Assembly: GCF_036320965.1 (NCBI RefSeq)
Contig: NC_092242.1
Span: forward strand, 69,423,520 to 69,487,519
Length of the DNA stretch: 64,000 nt
From: Panulirus ornatus
Lineage: Eukaryota > Arthropoda > Malacostraca > Decapoda > Palinuridae
Direction of reading: 5' to 3'
A program made the translations under genes and the position numbers. The notes below the pieces were generated by a model, which ran no database searches, was not told the DNA's origin, and was given only the letters and a program-made list of their open reading frames with translations. Below, in pieces: positions 1 through 15,128 of the stretch. Position 1 is the first letter of the stretch. Each line of letters starts with the position of its first letter.

Positions 1-2940
<2,940 letters not shown>

Positions 2941-3019
<79 letters not shown>
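2941..3019. repeat. (AG)n microsatellite
   Basis: About 79 bp of perfect AG dinucleotide repeat. Confidence 0.97.
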
Positions 3020-3021
<2 letters not shown>

Positions 3022-3471
3022 TTGTCTGCCCATGGCCACGGAGGGGGAAAGTGGGCCATCCAGCTTCATTAAGCCGCTCATCTAAATCACCAGTTTAATT
3101 ACAGTTGTAATTGCCGCACTTCGGGCCTAATGTTTATAGATTCTTACCGAATCCAGACCTCCATTTTCTGCTGTTACTTTGTCTGCAAGGGCACACTGTG
3201 CTGTTTAGTTAAATTTATCTTTTCAGGTCTTCTCTGGTCCAGCAATTGTCTTCTTGTAAGTTCCAAGCTCACTTGATTTATTATATCAATATTCATAGTT
3301 AGAATTGCATTATGAGTCTTTGTTAGTCATTTATTGAGACTTATTCCAGCTCTACAGTGAAAGATGATATACATGCCCTCAATACTAGAAGTCTATCATA
3401 TATAAGTAGGTGTACGGCATAAGGATTTTATCAGGCAGATGTCAGGAGGTGCATGGTATAAGAAGTTTGTC

Positions 3472-3474
<3 letters not shown>
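3020..3474. other. Unassigned sequence
   Basis: AT-rich unique-looking sequence between two AG/GA microsatellites. No coding signal was seen. Confidence 0.4.

Positions 3475-3549
<75 letters not shown>
3475..3549. repeat. (GA)n microsatellite
   Basis: About 75 bp of perfect GA dinucleotide repeat. Confidence 0.97.
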
Positions 3550-3551
<2 letters not shown>

Positions 3552-3685
3552 TTCTTTTATACTTGTTTTTCGCTTACCGCTTGAACGAGTTAGCGCCAAG
3601 AATAGACAACTAAACCACAAGAAAAATCGTCGTTTAGCTGTCTAATTACGTTCTCCTTTTAGAAAATTAATACCGTTAAGGAAGC

Positions 3686-3688
<3 letters not shown>

Positions 3689-3760
<72 letters not shown>
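3689..3760. repeat. (TA)n microsatellite
   Basis: About 72 bp of perfect TA repeat. It abuts the 3' end of the minus-strand LINE-A tail that starts at 3761, so it is the tail or the target of that copy. Confidence 0.95.
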
Positions 3761-3762
<2 letters not shown>

Positions 3763-4060
3763 CATACTTTGTCGCTGTCTCCCGCGTTAGCGAGGTAGCG
3801 CAAGGAAACAGACGAAAGAATGGCCCAACCCACCCACATACACATGTATATACATACACGTCCACACACGCACATATACATACTTATACATTTCGACGTA
3901 TGCATATATATACATACACAGACATATACATTTATACACACGTACATAATTCATACTTGCTGCCTTTATTCATTCCCGTTGCCACCCCGCCACATATGAA
4001 ATGACAACCCCCTCCCCCCGCACGCGCACGAGGTAGCGCTAGGAAGAGACAACAAAGGCC
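3761..4060 (-). mobile_element. LINE-A long-tail 3' UTR fragment
   Basis: On the minus strand this is the distal 3' UTR of a LINE-A subfamily with a longer tail. It ends with the same hairpin region and GCGACAAAGTATGAT as other copies. Upstream it has an extra block of about 250 bp containing a second CTACCTCG-like hairpin unit (about 4021-4045), a CA/TA-rich spacer and a polypyrimidine tract. Short-tail copies lack this block. No coding sequence is present. It is joined head to head with the next fragment at about 4057-4060 through GGCC microhomology. Confidence 0.75.
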
Positions 4061-4330
4061 TGAGCATGCAGGAGGGTGAAAGGCGTGCAAGGAATAGTGA
4101 ATTGGAACGATGTGGTATACCGGGGTCGACGTGTTGTCAGTGAATTGAACCAGGGCATGTGAAGCGTCTGGGATAAACCATGGAAACTTTCGTGGGGCCT
4201 GGATGTGGAAAGGAAGCTGTGGTTTCGGTGCATTATACATGACAGCTGACTGAGTGTGAACGAATGTGGCCTTTGTTTTTTCCTAGTGCTACGTCGCAAA
4301 CATGCGGGGGGGAGGGGGTTGTCATTTCAT
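4057..4330 (+). mobile_element. LINE-A long-tail 3' fragment (coding end plus proximal UTR)
   Basis: It begins at the codons for the C-terminal LSMQEGERRARN-like stretch and runs through the proximal part of the long 3' UTR to GTCATTTCAT, then a short (AT)n. The usual GGT-TGA stop is GGT-CGA here, and a small deletion shifts the frame just upstream, so this is a dead fragment. It overlaps in content with the minus fragment at 3761-4060 over the CCTTTGTT...GTCATTTCAT segment, which lets the full long tail be inferred. Confidence 0.75.
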
Positions 4331-4346
4331 ATATATATATATATAT

Positions 4347-5050
4347 GGATCATAGGGTGGGGGAGGGGGCGAAAATTCTGGGAGCCTTGAAGAATGTGTG
4401 GAAGTCGAGAACATTATCTCGGAAAGCAAAAATGGGTATGTTTGAAGGAATAGTGGTTCCAACAATGTTGTATGGTTGCGAGGCGTGGGCTATGGATAGA
4501 GTTGTGCGCAGGAGGATGGATGTGCTGGAAATGAGATGTTTGAGGACAATGTGTGGTGTGAGGTGGTTTGATCGAGTAAGTAACGTAAGGGTGAGAGAGA
4601 TGTGTGGAAATAAAAAGAGCGTGGTTTAGAGAGCAGAAGAGGGTGTTTTGAAATGGTTTGGGCACATGGAGAGAATGAGTGAGGAAAGATTGACCAAGAG
4701 GATATATGTGTCGGAGGTGGAGGGAACGAGGAGAAGAGGGAGACCAAATTGGAGGTGGAAAGATGGAGTGAAAAAGATTTTGTGTGATCGGGGCCTGAAC
4801 ATGCAGGAGGATGAAAGGAGGGCAAGGAATAGAGTGAATTGGAGCGATGTGGTATACCGGAGGTGACGTGCTGTTAGTGGATTGAATCAAGGCATGTGAA
4901 GCGTCTGGGGTAAACCATGGAAAGCTGTGTAGGTATGTATATTTGCGTGTGTGGACGTATGTATATACATGTGTATGGGGGTGGGTTGGGCCATTTCTTT
5001 CGTCTGTTTCCTTGCGCTACCTCGCAAACGCGGGAGACAGCGACAAAGCA
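4347..5050 (+). mobile_element. LINE-A copy, 5'-truncated in the RT thumb, with nonsense mutation
   Basis: It starts directly after (AT)n at the codons DHRVGEG. The frame runs from 4348 to the TGA at 4864-4866. GAG is changed to TAG at 4627-4629 (GNKKSVV-stop), so the C-terminal domain is interrupted. The last codons read YRR rather than YRG. The 3' UTR of about 180 bp ends with the conserved hairpin, GCGACAAAGC and an A-rich tail into (TA)n. There are no RT catalytic motifs, so it cannot be autonomous. Confidence 0.88.
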
Positions 5051-5062
5051 AAAAAGAAAAAA

Positions 5063-5528
<466 letters not shown>

Positions 5529-5589
<61 letters not shown>

Positions 5590-5726
5590 TTTTTTTTTTT
5601 TTTTTTTTTTTTTATACTTTGTCGCTGTCTCCCGCGTTTGCGAGGTAGCGCAAGGAAACAGACGAAAGAAATGGCCCAACCCCCCCCCCCCATACACATG
5701 TATATATATATATATATATATATATA
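5529..5726. repeat. (TA)n, poly-T, LINE-A tail stub, (TA)n
   Basis: (TA)n at 5530-5588 and poly-T at 5589-5613 lead into a minus-strand LINE-A 3' UTR stub of only about 87 bp (5614-5700) holding the hairpin and the GGGCCATTTC block. (TA)n at 5700-5726 follows. The stub is an extreme 5' truncation and the flanking TA tracts are typical for this window. Confidence 0.85.
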
Positions 5727-6742
5727 GAGGGGCAAGTATGAAGTCTGTTGGGGATGAGAGAGCTTGGGAAGTGAGTCAGTTGTTGTTCGCTGATGATACA
5801 GCGCTGGTGGCTGATTCATGTGAGAAACTGCAGAAGCTGGTGACTGAGTTTGGTAAAGTGTGTGGAAGAAGAAAGTTAAGAGTAAATGTGAATAAGAGCA
5901 AGGTTATTAAGTACAGTAGGGTTGAGGGTCAAGTCAATTGGGTGGTGAGTTTGAATGGAGAAAAACTGGAGGAAGTGAAGTGTTTTAGATATCTGGGAGT
6001 GGATCTGGCAGCGGATGGAACCATGGAAGCGGAAGTGGATCATAGGGTGGGGGAGGGGGCGAAAATTCTGGGGGCCTTGAAGAATGTGTGGAAGTCGAGA
6101 ACATTATCTCGGAAAGCAAAAATGGGTATGTTTGAAGGAATAGTGGTTCTAACAATGTTGTATGGTTGCGAGGCGTGGGTTATGGATAGAGTTGTGCGCA
6201 GGAGGATGGATGTGCTGGAAATGAGATGTTTGAGGACAATGTGTGGTGTGAGGTGGTTTGATCGAGTGAGTAACGTAAGGGTAAGAGAGATGTGTGGGAA
6301 TAAAAAGAGCGTGGTTAAGAGAGCAGAAGAGGGTGTTTTGAAGTGGTTTGGGCACATGGAGAGAATGAGTGTGGAAAGATTGACCAAGAGGATATATGTG
6401 TCGGAGGTGGAGGGAACGAGGAGAAGAGGGAGACCAAATTGGAGGTGGAAAGATGGAGTGAAAAAGATTTTGTGTGATCGGGGCCTGAACATGCAGGAGG
6501 GTGAAAGGAGGGCAAGGAATAGAGTGAATTGGAGCGATGTGATATACCGGGGTTGACGTGCTGTCAGTGGATTGAATCAGGGCATGTGAAGCGTCTGGGG
6601 TAAACCATGGAAAGCTGTGTAGGTATGTATATTTGCGTGTGTGGACGTATGTATATACATGTGTATGGGGGGGGAGGGTTGGGTCATTTCTTTCGTCTGT
6701 TTCCTTGCGCTACCTCGCAAACGCGGGAGACAGCGACAAAGT
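5726..6742 (+). mobile_element. LINE-A copy, 5'-truncated, open frame
   Basis: It starts abruptly after (TA)n at the codons RGASMKSVG, just before RT motif C. The frame is open from 5726 to the TGA at 6554-6556. It includes FADDTALVA, the thumb, LYGCEAW, GHMERMS and RRGRPNWRW. Motifs A and B are lost with the 5' end, so it is not autonomous. The 3' UTR (6557-6742) has the hairpin and ends in an A/T-rich tail. It is arranged tail to tail with the next minus copy across a short (TA)n/poly-T spacer. Confidence 0.9.
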
Positions 6743-6770
6743 ATAATAAAAAATATAAATAAATAATATA

Positions 6771-6804
<34 letters not shown>

Positions 6805-6812
6805 TTTTTTTT
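6743..6812. repeat. A/T tail, (TA)n and poly-T between convergent LINE copies
   Basis: Tail of the plus copy, about 20 bp of TA and 26 T residues that form the tail of the minus copy. Confidence 0.9.
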
Positions 6813-8346
6813 ATACTTTGTCGCTGTCTCCCGCGTTTGCGGGGTAGCGCGAGGAAACAGACGAAAGAAATGGCCCAACCCCCAAACACACGTACATACA
6901 CACGTCCACACACGCAAATATACATACCTACACAGCTTTCCATGGTTTACCCCAGACGCTTCACATGCCTTGATTCAATCCACTGACAGCACGTCAACCC
7001 CTGTATACCACATCGCTCCAATTCACTCTATTCCTTGCCCTCCTTTCACCCTCCTGCATGTTCAGGCCCCGATCACACAAAATCTTTTTCACTCCATCTT
7101 TCCACCTCCAATTTGGTCTCCCTCTTCTCCTCGTTCCCTCCACCTCCGACACATATATCCTCTTGGTCAATCTTTCCTCACTCATTCTCTCCATGTGCCC
7201 AAACCATTTCAAAACACCCTCTTCTGCTCTCTCAACCACGCTCTTTTTATTTCCACACATCTCTCTTACCCTTACGTTACTTACTCGATCAAACCACCTC
7301 ACACCACACATTGTCCTCAAACATCTCATTTCCAGCACATCCATCCTCCTGCGCACAACTCTATCCATAGCCCACGCCTCGCAACCATACAACATTGTTG
7401 GAACCACTATTCCTTCAAACATACCCATTTTTGCTTTCCGAGATAATGTTCTCGACTTCCACACATTTTTCAAGGCTCCCAAAATTTTCGCCCCCTCCCC
7501 CACCCTATGATCCACTTCCGCTTCCATGGTTCCATCCGCTGACAGATCCACTCCCAGATATCTAAAACACTTCACTTCCTCCAGTTTTTCTCCATTCAAA
7601 CTCACCTCCCAATTTACTTGACCCTCAACCCTACTGTACCTAATAACCTTGCTCTTATTCACATTTACTCTTAACTTTCTTCTTCCACACACTTTACCAA
7701 ACTCAGTCACCAGCTTCTGCAGTTTCTCACATGAATCAGCCACCAGCGCTGTATCATCAGCGAACAACAACTGACTCACTTCCCAAGCTCTCTCATCCCC
7801 AACAGACTTCATACTTGCCCCTCTTTCCAGGACTCTTGCATTTACCTCCCTAACAACCCCATCCATAAACAAATTAAACAACCATGGAGACATCACACAC
7901 CCCTGCCGCAAACCTACATTCACTGAGAACCAATCACTTTCCTCTCTTCCTACACGTACACATGCCTTACATCCTCGATAAAAACTTTTCACTGCTTCTA
8001 ACAACTTGCCTCCCACACCATATATTCTTAATACCTTCCACAGAGCATCTCTATCAACTCTATCATATGCCTTCTCCAGATCCATAAATGCTACATACAA
8101 ATCCATTTGCTTTTCTAAGTATTTCTCACATACATTCACATACTCCCAAGACATTCCCAAACCACTCTTCCCCTTTACCCTTGAGCTTCGTTTCACTCAG
8201 AGCCAAAACATCCAGGTTCCTTTCCTCAAACATACTACCTATCTCTCCTTTTTTCACATCTTGGTTACATCCACACACATTTAGACACCCCAGTCTGAGC
8301 CTTCGAGGAGGATGAGCACTCCCCGCGTGACTCCTTCTGTTTCTCT
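6813..8346 (-). mobile_element. LINE-A copy with EN/RT internal deletion
   Basis: This minus-strand copy retains the 3' UTR (6813-6993), the RT from the fingers/palm region to the C-terminus, and beyond a junction near 8137 a piece of the 5' region (8138-8346). That piece encodes the start of an endonuclease-type domain (RLGCLNVCGCNQDV, then NLDVLALSETKLKGKGEEW). The sequence joining the EN start to the RT mid-region is missing, and the join is out of frame. EN motif ETK fits the APE-type endonuclease of RTE-like LINEs (family knowledge). It is the only young copy in the window showing the EN start, and it lies head to head with the copy beginning at 8347. Confidence 0.85.
6994..8137 (-). CDS. 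Partial reverse transcriptase ORF of LINE-A
   Basis: This is the open RT segment of the minus copy. It would reverse-transcribe the element RNA at the nicked target (family knowledge). In order it holds CEKYLEKQMDL, motif A (FMDLEKAYDRVD), motif B (GLRQGCVMSP), motif C (FADDTALVA), the thumb, and C-terminal LYGCEAW and RRGRPNWRW. It ends in VVYRG with the TGA at 6994-6996. The open frame extends artificially to 8196 in out-of-frame endonuclease DNA, so the real LINE coding part stops at the deletion junction near 8137. The fingers region upstream of QCGFRSGRG is missing, so it is probably inactive. Confidence 0.75.
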
Positions 8347-9338
8347 GGATGAGAGAGCTTGGGAAGTGAGTCAGTTGTTGTTCGCTGATGATACAGCGCT
8401 GGTGGCTGATTCGTGTGAGAAACTGCAGAAGCTGGTGACTGAGTTTGGTAAAGTGTGTGAAAGAAGAAAGTTAAGAGTAAATGTGAATAAGAGCAAGGTT
8501 AGTAGGTACAGTAGGGTTGAGGGTCAAGTCAGTTGGGAGGTAAGTTTGAATGGAGAAAAACTGGAGGAAGTAAAGTGTTTTAGATATCTGGGAGTGGATC
8601 TGGCAGCGGATGGAACCATGGAAGCGGAAGTGGATCATAGGGTGGGGGAGGGGGCGAAAATTCTGGGAGCCTTGAAGAATGTGTGGAAGTCGAGAACATT
8701 ATCTCGGAAAGCAAAAATGGGTATGTTTGAAGGAATAGTGGTTCCAACAATGTTGTATGGTTGCGAGGCGTGGGCTATGGATAGAGTTGTGCGCAGGAGG
8801 ATGGATGTGCTGGAAATGAGATGTTTGAGGACAATGTGTGGTGTGAGGTGGTTTGATCGAGTAAGTAACGTAAGGGTAAGAGAGATGTGTGGAAATAGAA
8901 AAAGCGTGGTTGAGAGAGCAGAAGAGGGTGTTTTGAAATGGTTTGGCCACATGGAGAGAATGAGTGAGGAAAGATTGACCAAGACGATATATGTGTCGGA
9001 GGTGGAGGGAACGAGGAGAAGTGGGAGACCAAATTGGAGGTGGAAAGATGGAGTGAAAAAGATTTTGTGTGATCGGGGCCTGAACATGCAGGAGGGTGAA
9101 AGGAGGGCAAGGAATAGAGTGAATTGGATCGATGTGGTATACCGGGGTTGACGTGCTGTCAGTGGATTGAATCAGGGCTTGTGAAGCGTGTGGGGTAAAC
9201 CATGGAAAGCTGTGTAGGTATGTATATTTGCGTGTGTGGACGTATGTATATACATGTGTATGGGGGTGGTTTGGGCCATTTCTTTCGTCTGTTTCCTTGC
9301 GCTACCTCGCAAACGCGGGAGACAGCGACAAAGCAAAA
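8347..9338 (+). mobile_element. LINE-A copy, 5'-truncated before RT motif C
   Basis: It starts at the codons DERAWEVSQ, fused directly to the 5' end of the preceding minus copy. The frame is open to the TGA at 9149-9151. It includes FADDTALVA and the full C-terminus, with RRSGRPNWRW and NWIDVVYRG variants that recur in the copies at 46257 and 60849. The apparent start upstream at 8312 is antisense LINE DNA. The 3' UTR ends with GCGACAAAGC, then an A-run and a short (TA)n, where the next copy begins. Confidence 0.88.
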
Positions 9339-9345
9339 GGAAAAA

Positions 9346-9379
<34 letters not shown>

Positions 9380-9380
9380 T

Positions 9381-10962
9381 ATGTATGTATGACTCATGGT
9401 GAGGTGCCTGAGGATTGGCGGAATGCGTGCATAGTGCCATTGTACAAAGGCAAAGGGGATAAGAGTGAGTGCTCAAATTACAGAGGTATAAGTTTGTTGA
9501 GTATTCCTGGTAAATTATATGGGAGGGTATTGATTGAGAGGGTGAAGGCATGTACAGAGCATCAGATTGGGGAAGAGCAGTGCGGTTTCAGAAGTGGTAG
9601 AGGATGTGTGGATCAGGTGTTTGCTTTGAAGAATGTATGTGAGAAATACTTAGAAAAGCAAATGGATTTGTATGTAGCATTTATGGATCTGGAGAAGGCA
9701 TATGATAGAGTTGATAGAGATGCTCTGTGGAAGGTATTAAGAATATATGGTGTGGGAGGCAAGTTGTTAGAAGCAGTTAAAAGTTTTTATCGAGGATGTA
9801 AGGCATGTGTACGTGTAGGAAGAGAGGAAAGTGATTGGTTCTCAGTGAATGTAGGTTTGCGGCAGGGGTGTGTGATGTCTCCATGGTTGTTTAATTTGTT
9901 TATGGATGGGGTTGTTAGGGAGGTAAATGCAAGAGTCCTGGAAAGAGGGGCAAGTATGAAGTCTGTTGGGGATGAGAGAGCTTGGGAAGTGAGTCAGTTG
10001 TTGTTCGCTGATGATACAGCGCTGGTGGCTGATTCATGTGAGAAACTGCAGAAGCTGGTGACTGAGTTTGGTAAAGTGTGTGGAAGAAGAAAGTTAAGAG
10101 TAAATGTGAATAAGAGCAAGGTTATTAGGTACAGTAGGGTTGAGGGTCAAGTCAATTGGGAGGTGAGTTTGAATGGAGAAAAACTGGAGGAAGTGAAGTG
10201 TTTTAGATATCTGGGAGTGGATCTGTCAGCGGATGGAACCATGGAAGCGGAAGTGGATCATAGGGTGGGGGAGGGGGCGAAAATTTTGGGAGCCTTGAAA
10301 AATGTGTGGAAGTCGAGAACATTATCTCGGAAAGCAAAAATGGGTATGTTTGAAGGAATAGTGGTTCCAACAATGCTGTATGGTTGCGAGGCGTGGGCTA
10401 TGGATAGAGTTGTGCGCAGGAGGATGGATGTGCTAGAAATGAGATGTTTGAGGACAATGTGTGGTGTGAGGTGGTTTGATCGAGTAAGTAACGTAAGGGT
10501 AAGAGAGATGTGTGGAAATAAAAAGAGCGTGGTTGAGAGAGCAGAAGAGGGTGTTTTGAAATGGTTTGGGCACATGGAGAGAATGAGTGAGGAAAGATTG
10601 ACCAAGAGGATATACGTGTCGGAGGTGGAGGGAACGAGGAGAAGAGGGAGACCAAATTGGAGGTGGAAAGATGGAGTGAAAAAGATTTTGTGTGATCGGG
10701 GCCTGAACATGCAGGAGGGTGAAAGGAGGGCAAGGAATAGAGTGAATTGGAGCGATGTGGTATACAGGGGTTGACGTGCTGTCAGTGGATTGAATCAAGG
10801 CATGTGAAGCATCTGGGGTAAACCATGGAAAGCTGTGTAGGTATGTATATTTGCGTGTGTGGACGTGTGTATGTACATGTGTATGGGGGGGGGGGGTTGG
10901 GCCATTTCTTTCGTCTGTTTCCTTGCGCTACCTCGCAAATGCGGGAGACAGCGACAAAGTAT
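9381..10962 (+). mobile_element. LINE-A copy with the longest intact plus-strand RT frame
   Basis: This 5'-truncated copy starts immediately at the end of the previous copy's (TA)n. The coding frame runs 9383-10774 and the 3' UTR 10775-10960. The hairpin lies at about 10926-10953, followed by a poly-A tail and (AT)n. It is flanked on the 3' side by a (TA)n(AG)n compound microsatellite. Confidence 0.92.
9383..10774 (+). CDS. LINE-A reverse transcriptase, 463 residues, N-terminally truncated
   Basis: This is the reverse transcriptase part of an RTE-like non-LTR retrotransposon. Visible blocks are the fingers (THGEVPEDWRNACIVPLYKG, then NYRGISLLS), QCGFRSGRG, motif A with the catalytic Asp at about residue 102 (FMDLEKAYDRV), motif B at about residue 158 (GLRQGCVMSP), motif C with the Asp pair at about residues 210-211 (FADDTALVA), the thumb (FRYLGVDL), and a C-terminal region with LYGCEAW, GHMERMS and RRGRPNWRW. 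No internal stops occur. The upstream open frame back to 9236 is the previous element's UTR and tail, not part of this protein. The endonuclease and start codon are absent, so it is a remnant although all palm residues are intact. Confidence 0.85.
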   Translation, partial: VCMTHGEVPEDWRNACIVPLYKGKGDKSECSNYRGISLLSIPGKLYGRVLIERVKACTEHQIGEEQCGFRSGRGCVDQVFALKNVCEKYLEKQMDLYVAFMDLEKAYDRVDRDALWKVLRIYGVGGKLLEAVKSFYRGCKACVRVGREESDWFSVNVGLRQGCVMSPWLFNLFMDGVVREVNARVLERGASMKSVGDERAWEVSQLLFADDTALVADSCEKLQKLVTEFGKVCGRRKLRVNVNKSKVIRYSRVEGQVNWEVSLNGEKLEEVKCFRYLGVDLSADGTMEAEVDHRVGEGAKILGALKNVWKSRTLSRKAKMGMFEGIVVPTMLYGCEAWAMDRVVRRRMDVLEMRCLRTMCGVRWFDRVSNVRVREMCGNKKSVVERAEEGVLKWFGHMERMSEERLTKRIYVSEVEGTRRRGRPNWRWKDGVKKILCDRGLNMQEGERRARNRVNWSDVVYRG

Positions 10963-11926
<964 letters not shown>

Positions 11927-11929
11927 ATA

Positions 11930-12015
11930 GATACCATTCAGATATTGTGCTGTCATGGATACCATGCAGATATTGTGCTGTCATGGATACCATGCAGATA
12001 TTGTGCACTCATGGA
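11930..12015. repeat. 28-bp tandem repeat, about 3 copies
   Basis: The unit contains GATATTGTGCTGTCATGGAT and repeats at 11941, 11969 and 11997. Copies are nearly identical, with the last diverging at GTGCACTC. Confidence 0.85.
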
Positions 12016-12113
12016 AACTTCATAAGATAGTCCGGACTGCAAGAAGTTCTCTATTGTTGTAAGGACATCTGCTCGCTGGCTGCTTACTGAAAGATACACT
12101 TGTTAAATTGGAT

Positions 12114-12117
<4 letters not shown>

Positions 12118-12143
<26 letters not shown>
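12118..12143. repeat. poly-T tract
   Basis: 26 T residues. No element was recognised next to it. Confidence 0.9.
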
Positions 12144-12147
<4 letters not shown>

Positions 12148-12468
12148 TAATCAATGAATACCACAGTTAGTCTTGGTTTTAAGGTACCTGTAGTTTGTTC
12201 ATCTGATGCATCGAGATGTATTAAGTCCAGTGCTCATCCTTGCCCACACTGTTGTCATATCTCCTTCCTTTAATATTCATGCTTTACCTTCGTCAGTGAG
12301 TCTGTCTAAAAGTGAAAACCTTCTGCATTTCTTCGATGAGTGCTATCTCTATGCTGCATTCTTGCAGTAGATAATGTTCTGTGTGTTTACTGGCGGATGT
12401 TAAACTCTTAGTTGTGAATGGGAATTCTGTGGAGCAGTGCAGTTACGTAGTTTGTGTATGTTTGGGCT

Positions 12469-12599
12469 GTATGAGGGTTTGAGTGGGGTTGTATGAGGGT
12501 TTGAGTGGGGTTGTATGAGGGTTTGAGTGGGGTTGTATGAAGGTATGAGTGGGGGTGTATGAAGGTATAAATGGGGGTGTATGAGGGATTGGGTGGGTG
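12469..12599. repeat. 22-bp minisatellite, about 6 copies
   Basis: The unit is TGTATGAGGGTTTGAGTGGG plus two bases. The first three copies are nearly perfect and the later ones drift (GAAGGTATGAGT, GAAGGTATAAAT). Confidence 0.9.
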
Positions 12600-13734
<1,135 letters not shown>

Positions 13735-13736
13735 AT

Positions 13737-13801
<65 letters not shown>
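13735..13801. repeat. (CA)n(TA)n microsatellite
   Basis: CA repeat 13735-13750 then TA repeat to 13801, abutting the 5' end of an element B copy. Confidence 0.92.
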
Positions 13802-13804
<3 letters not shown>

Positions 13805-14033
13805 CCTGGGGATAGGGGAGAAAGAATACTTCCCACGTATTCCCTGCGTGTCGTAGAAGGCGACTAAAAGGGAAGGGAGCGGGGGGGCTGGAAATCCTCC
13901 CCTCTCTTTTTTTTTTTTTTTTTAATTTTCCAAAAGAAGGAACAGAGAAGAGGTCCAGGTGAGGATATTCCCTCAAAGGCCCAGTCCTCTGTTCTTAACG
14001 CTACCTCGCTATCGCGGGAAATAGCGAATAGTA

Positions 14034-14034
<1 letters not shown>
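13802..14034 (+). mobile_element. Element B (SINE-like), full-length copy
   Basis: A non-coding repeat of about 235 bp. It starts TTCCCTGGGGATAGGGGAGA, has a GTCGTAGAAGGCGACTAAAA core, a polypyrimidine tract, TTTCCAAAAGAAGGAACAGA and a 3' hairpin (13999-14026). It ends GCGAATAGTAT followed by A-run and (TA)n. No tRNA-like A or B box was recognised. The head resembles the 5' region of the old LINE copy at 31741 and the tail folds like the LINE-A tail. This suggests a non-autonomous derivative. Confidence 0.8.

Positions 14035-14118
<84 letters not shown>
14035..14118. repeat. A-run and (TA)n between element B copies
   Basis: A8 and then about 75 bp of TA. Confidence 0.95.
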
Positions 14119-14121
<3 letters not shown>

Positions 14122-14278
14122 TGGGGGGCTGGAAATCCTCTCCTCTCTCTTTTTTTTTTTTAATTTTCCAAAAGAAGGAACAGAGGGGGCCAGGTGAGGA
14201 TATTCCAAAAAAGGCCCAGTCCTCTGTTCTTAACGCTACCTCGCTAATGCGGGAAATGGCGAATAGTTTAAAAGAAAA

Positions 14279-14280
<2 letters not shown>
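14119..14280 (+). mobile_element. Element B, 5'-truncated copy
   Basis: It begins at the GGGGGGCTGGAAATCCTC block directly after (TA)n and lacks the head. The hairpin at 14234-14261 has GGCG where the 13802 copy has AGCG, which still pairs through G-U. It ends GCGAATAGTTTAAAAGAAAA and (TA)n. Confidence 0.82.
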
Positions 14281-14365
<85 letters not shown>

Positions 14366-14369
14366 TTTT
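14281..14369. repeat. (TA)n and poly-T
   Basis: (TA)n 14281-14348 plus a 22-base T-run, the tail region shared by two convergent element B copies. Confidence 0.93.
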
Positions 14370-14519
14370 AAACTATTCGCCATTTCCCGCGTTAGCGAGG
14401 TAGCGTTAAGAACAGAGAACTGGGCCACTGAGGGAATATCCTCACCTGGCCCCTTCTCTGTTCCTTCTTTTGGAAAATTAAAAAAAATTGAGAGGGGAGG
14501 ATTTCCAGCCCCCCCGCTC

Positions 14520-14521
<2 letters not shown>
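14370..14521 (-). mobile_element. Element B, 5'-truncated, minus strand
   Basis: The reverse complement shows the hairpin tail, GGCCCAGT, GGAACAGAGAA and polypyrimidine blocks. It is truncated at GGGAGCGGGGGGGCTGG and abuts (TA)n (14522-14577). Confidence 0.82.

Positions 14522-14588
<67 letters not shown>
14522..14588. repeat. (TA)n(TATG)n microsatellite
   Basis: TA repeat to about 14577 followed by three GTAT units. Confidence 0.9.
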
Positions 14589-14589
<1 letters not shown>

Positions 14590-14905
14590 ACACATTGACA
14601 GGTCTGCGGCAAAGGACCAACGACTTGATATTTCTTGAAAGCACAAAAATTTTAGTGAGTTTTCACTATCATCCTCGTTGAACACCTTTATCCTCCTATT
14701 GCTCCCGAATTTCAACATTGAGGACACATCTGTGTGGGATACTAGAAGATGCCATAGGCTTAACGCGGGTTAAGTCTCATAATACCAACCCCAACCCTTC
14801 ATAAAACAAGCATGATATTGTGATTATCCACCCGATATTTTTAGTCGTGGCAGAGATGGCGGGGAATTGTGTAGGTGTATACGGCTCAGAGGACGGCTGA
14901 CGTTA
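14589..14905. other. Unassigned sequence
   Basis: No gene or element was recognised. Confidence 0.35.
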
Positions 14906-14946
14906 TGTGTATGTGTGTGTGTGTGTGTGTGTGGGTGGGTGGGTGG
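14906..14946. repeat. (GT)n(GGGT)n microsatellite
   Basis: Short GT tract grading into GGGT units. Confidence 0.85.
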
Positions 14947-15072
14947 TTCGGCAGCAGCAACAGCGGATGATCTAACACCCTCGACAGGGAAGGGGAACTG
15001 CTTACTGCCACCCAGTACACGCCTCACACACCCAGGGCAGGTAACGTGGGTCATCTTGAGGTGTTTAGGGTT

Positions 15073-15074
<2 letters not shown>

Positions 15075-15108
<34 letters not shown>

Positions 15109-15128
15109 GTGTGTGTGCGTGTGTGTGT
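15075..15128. repeat. (GT)n microsatellite
   Basis: About 54 bp of GT with two GC interruptions. Confidence 0.9.

Noticed and set aside
6970..7446. Conserved 158-, 150- and 111-codon frames opposite every LINE-A copy (also at 638, 4414, 34083, 46481 and 61008)
   Set aside because: They are exact antisense shadows of the LINE-A C-terminal coding region, and their conservation follows from the sense frame.
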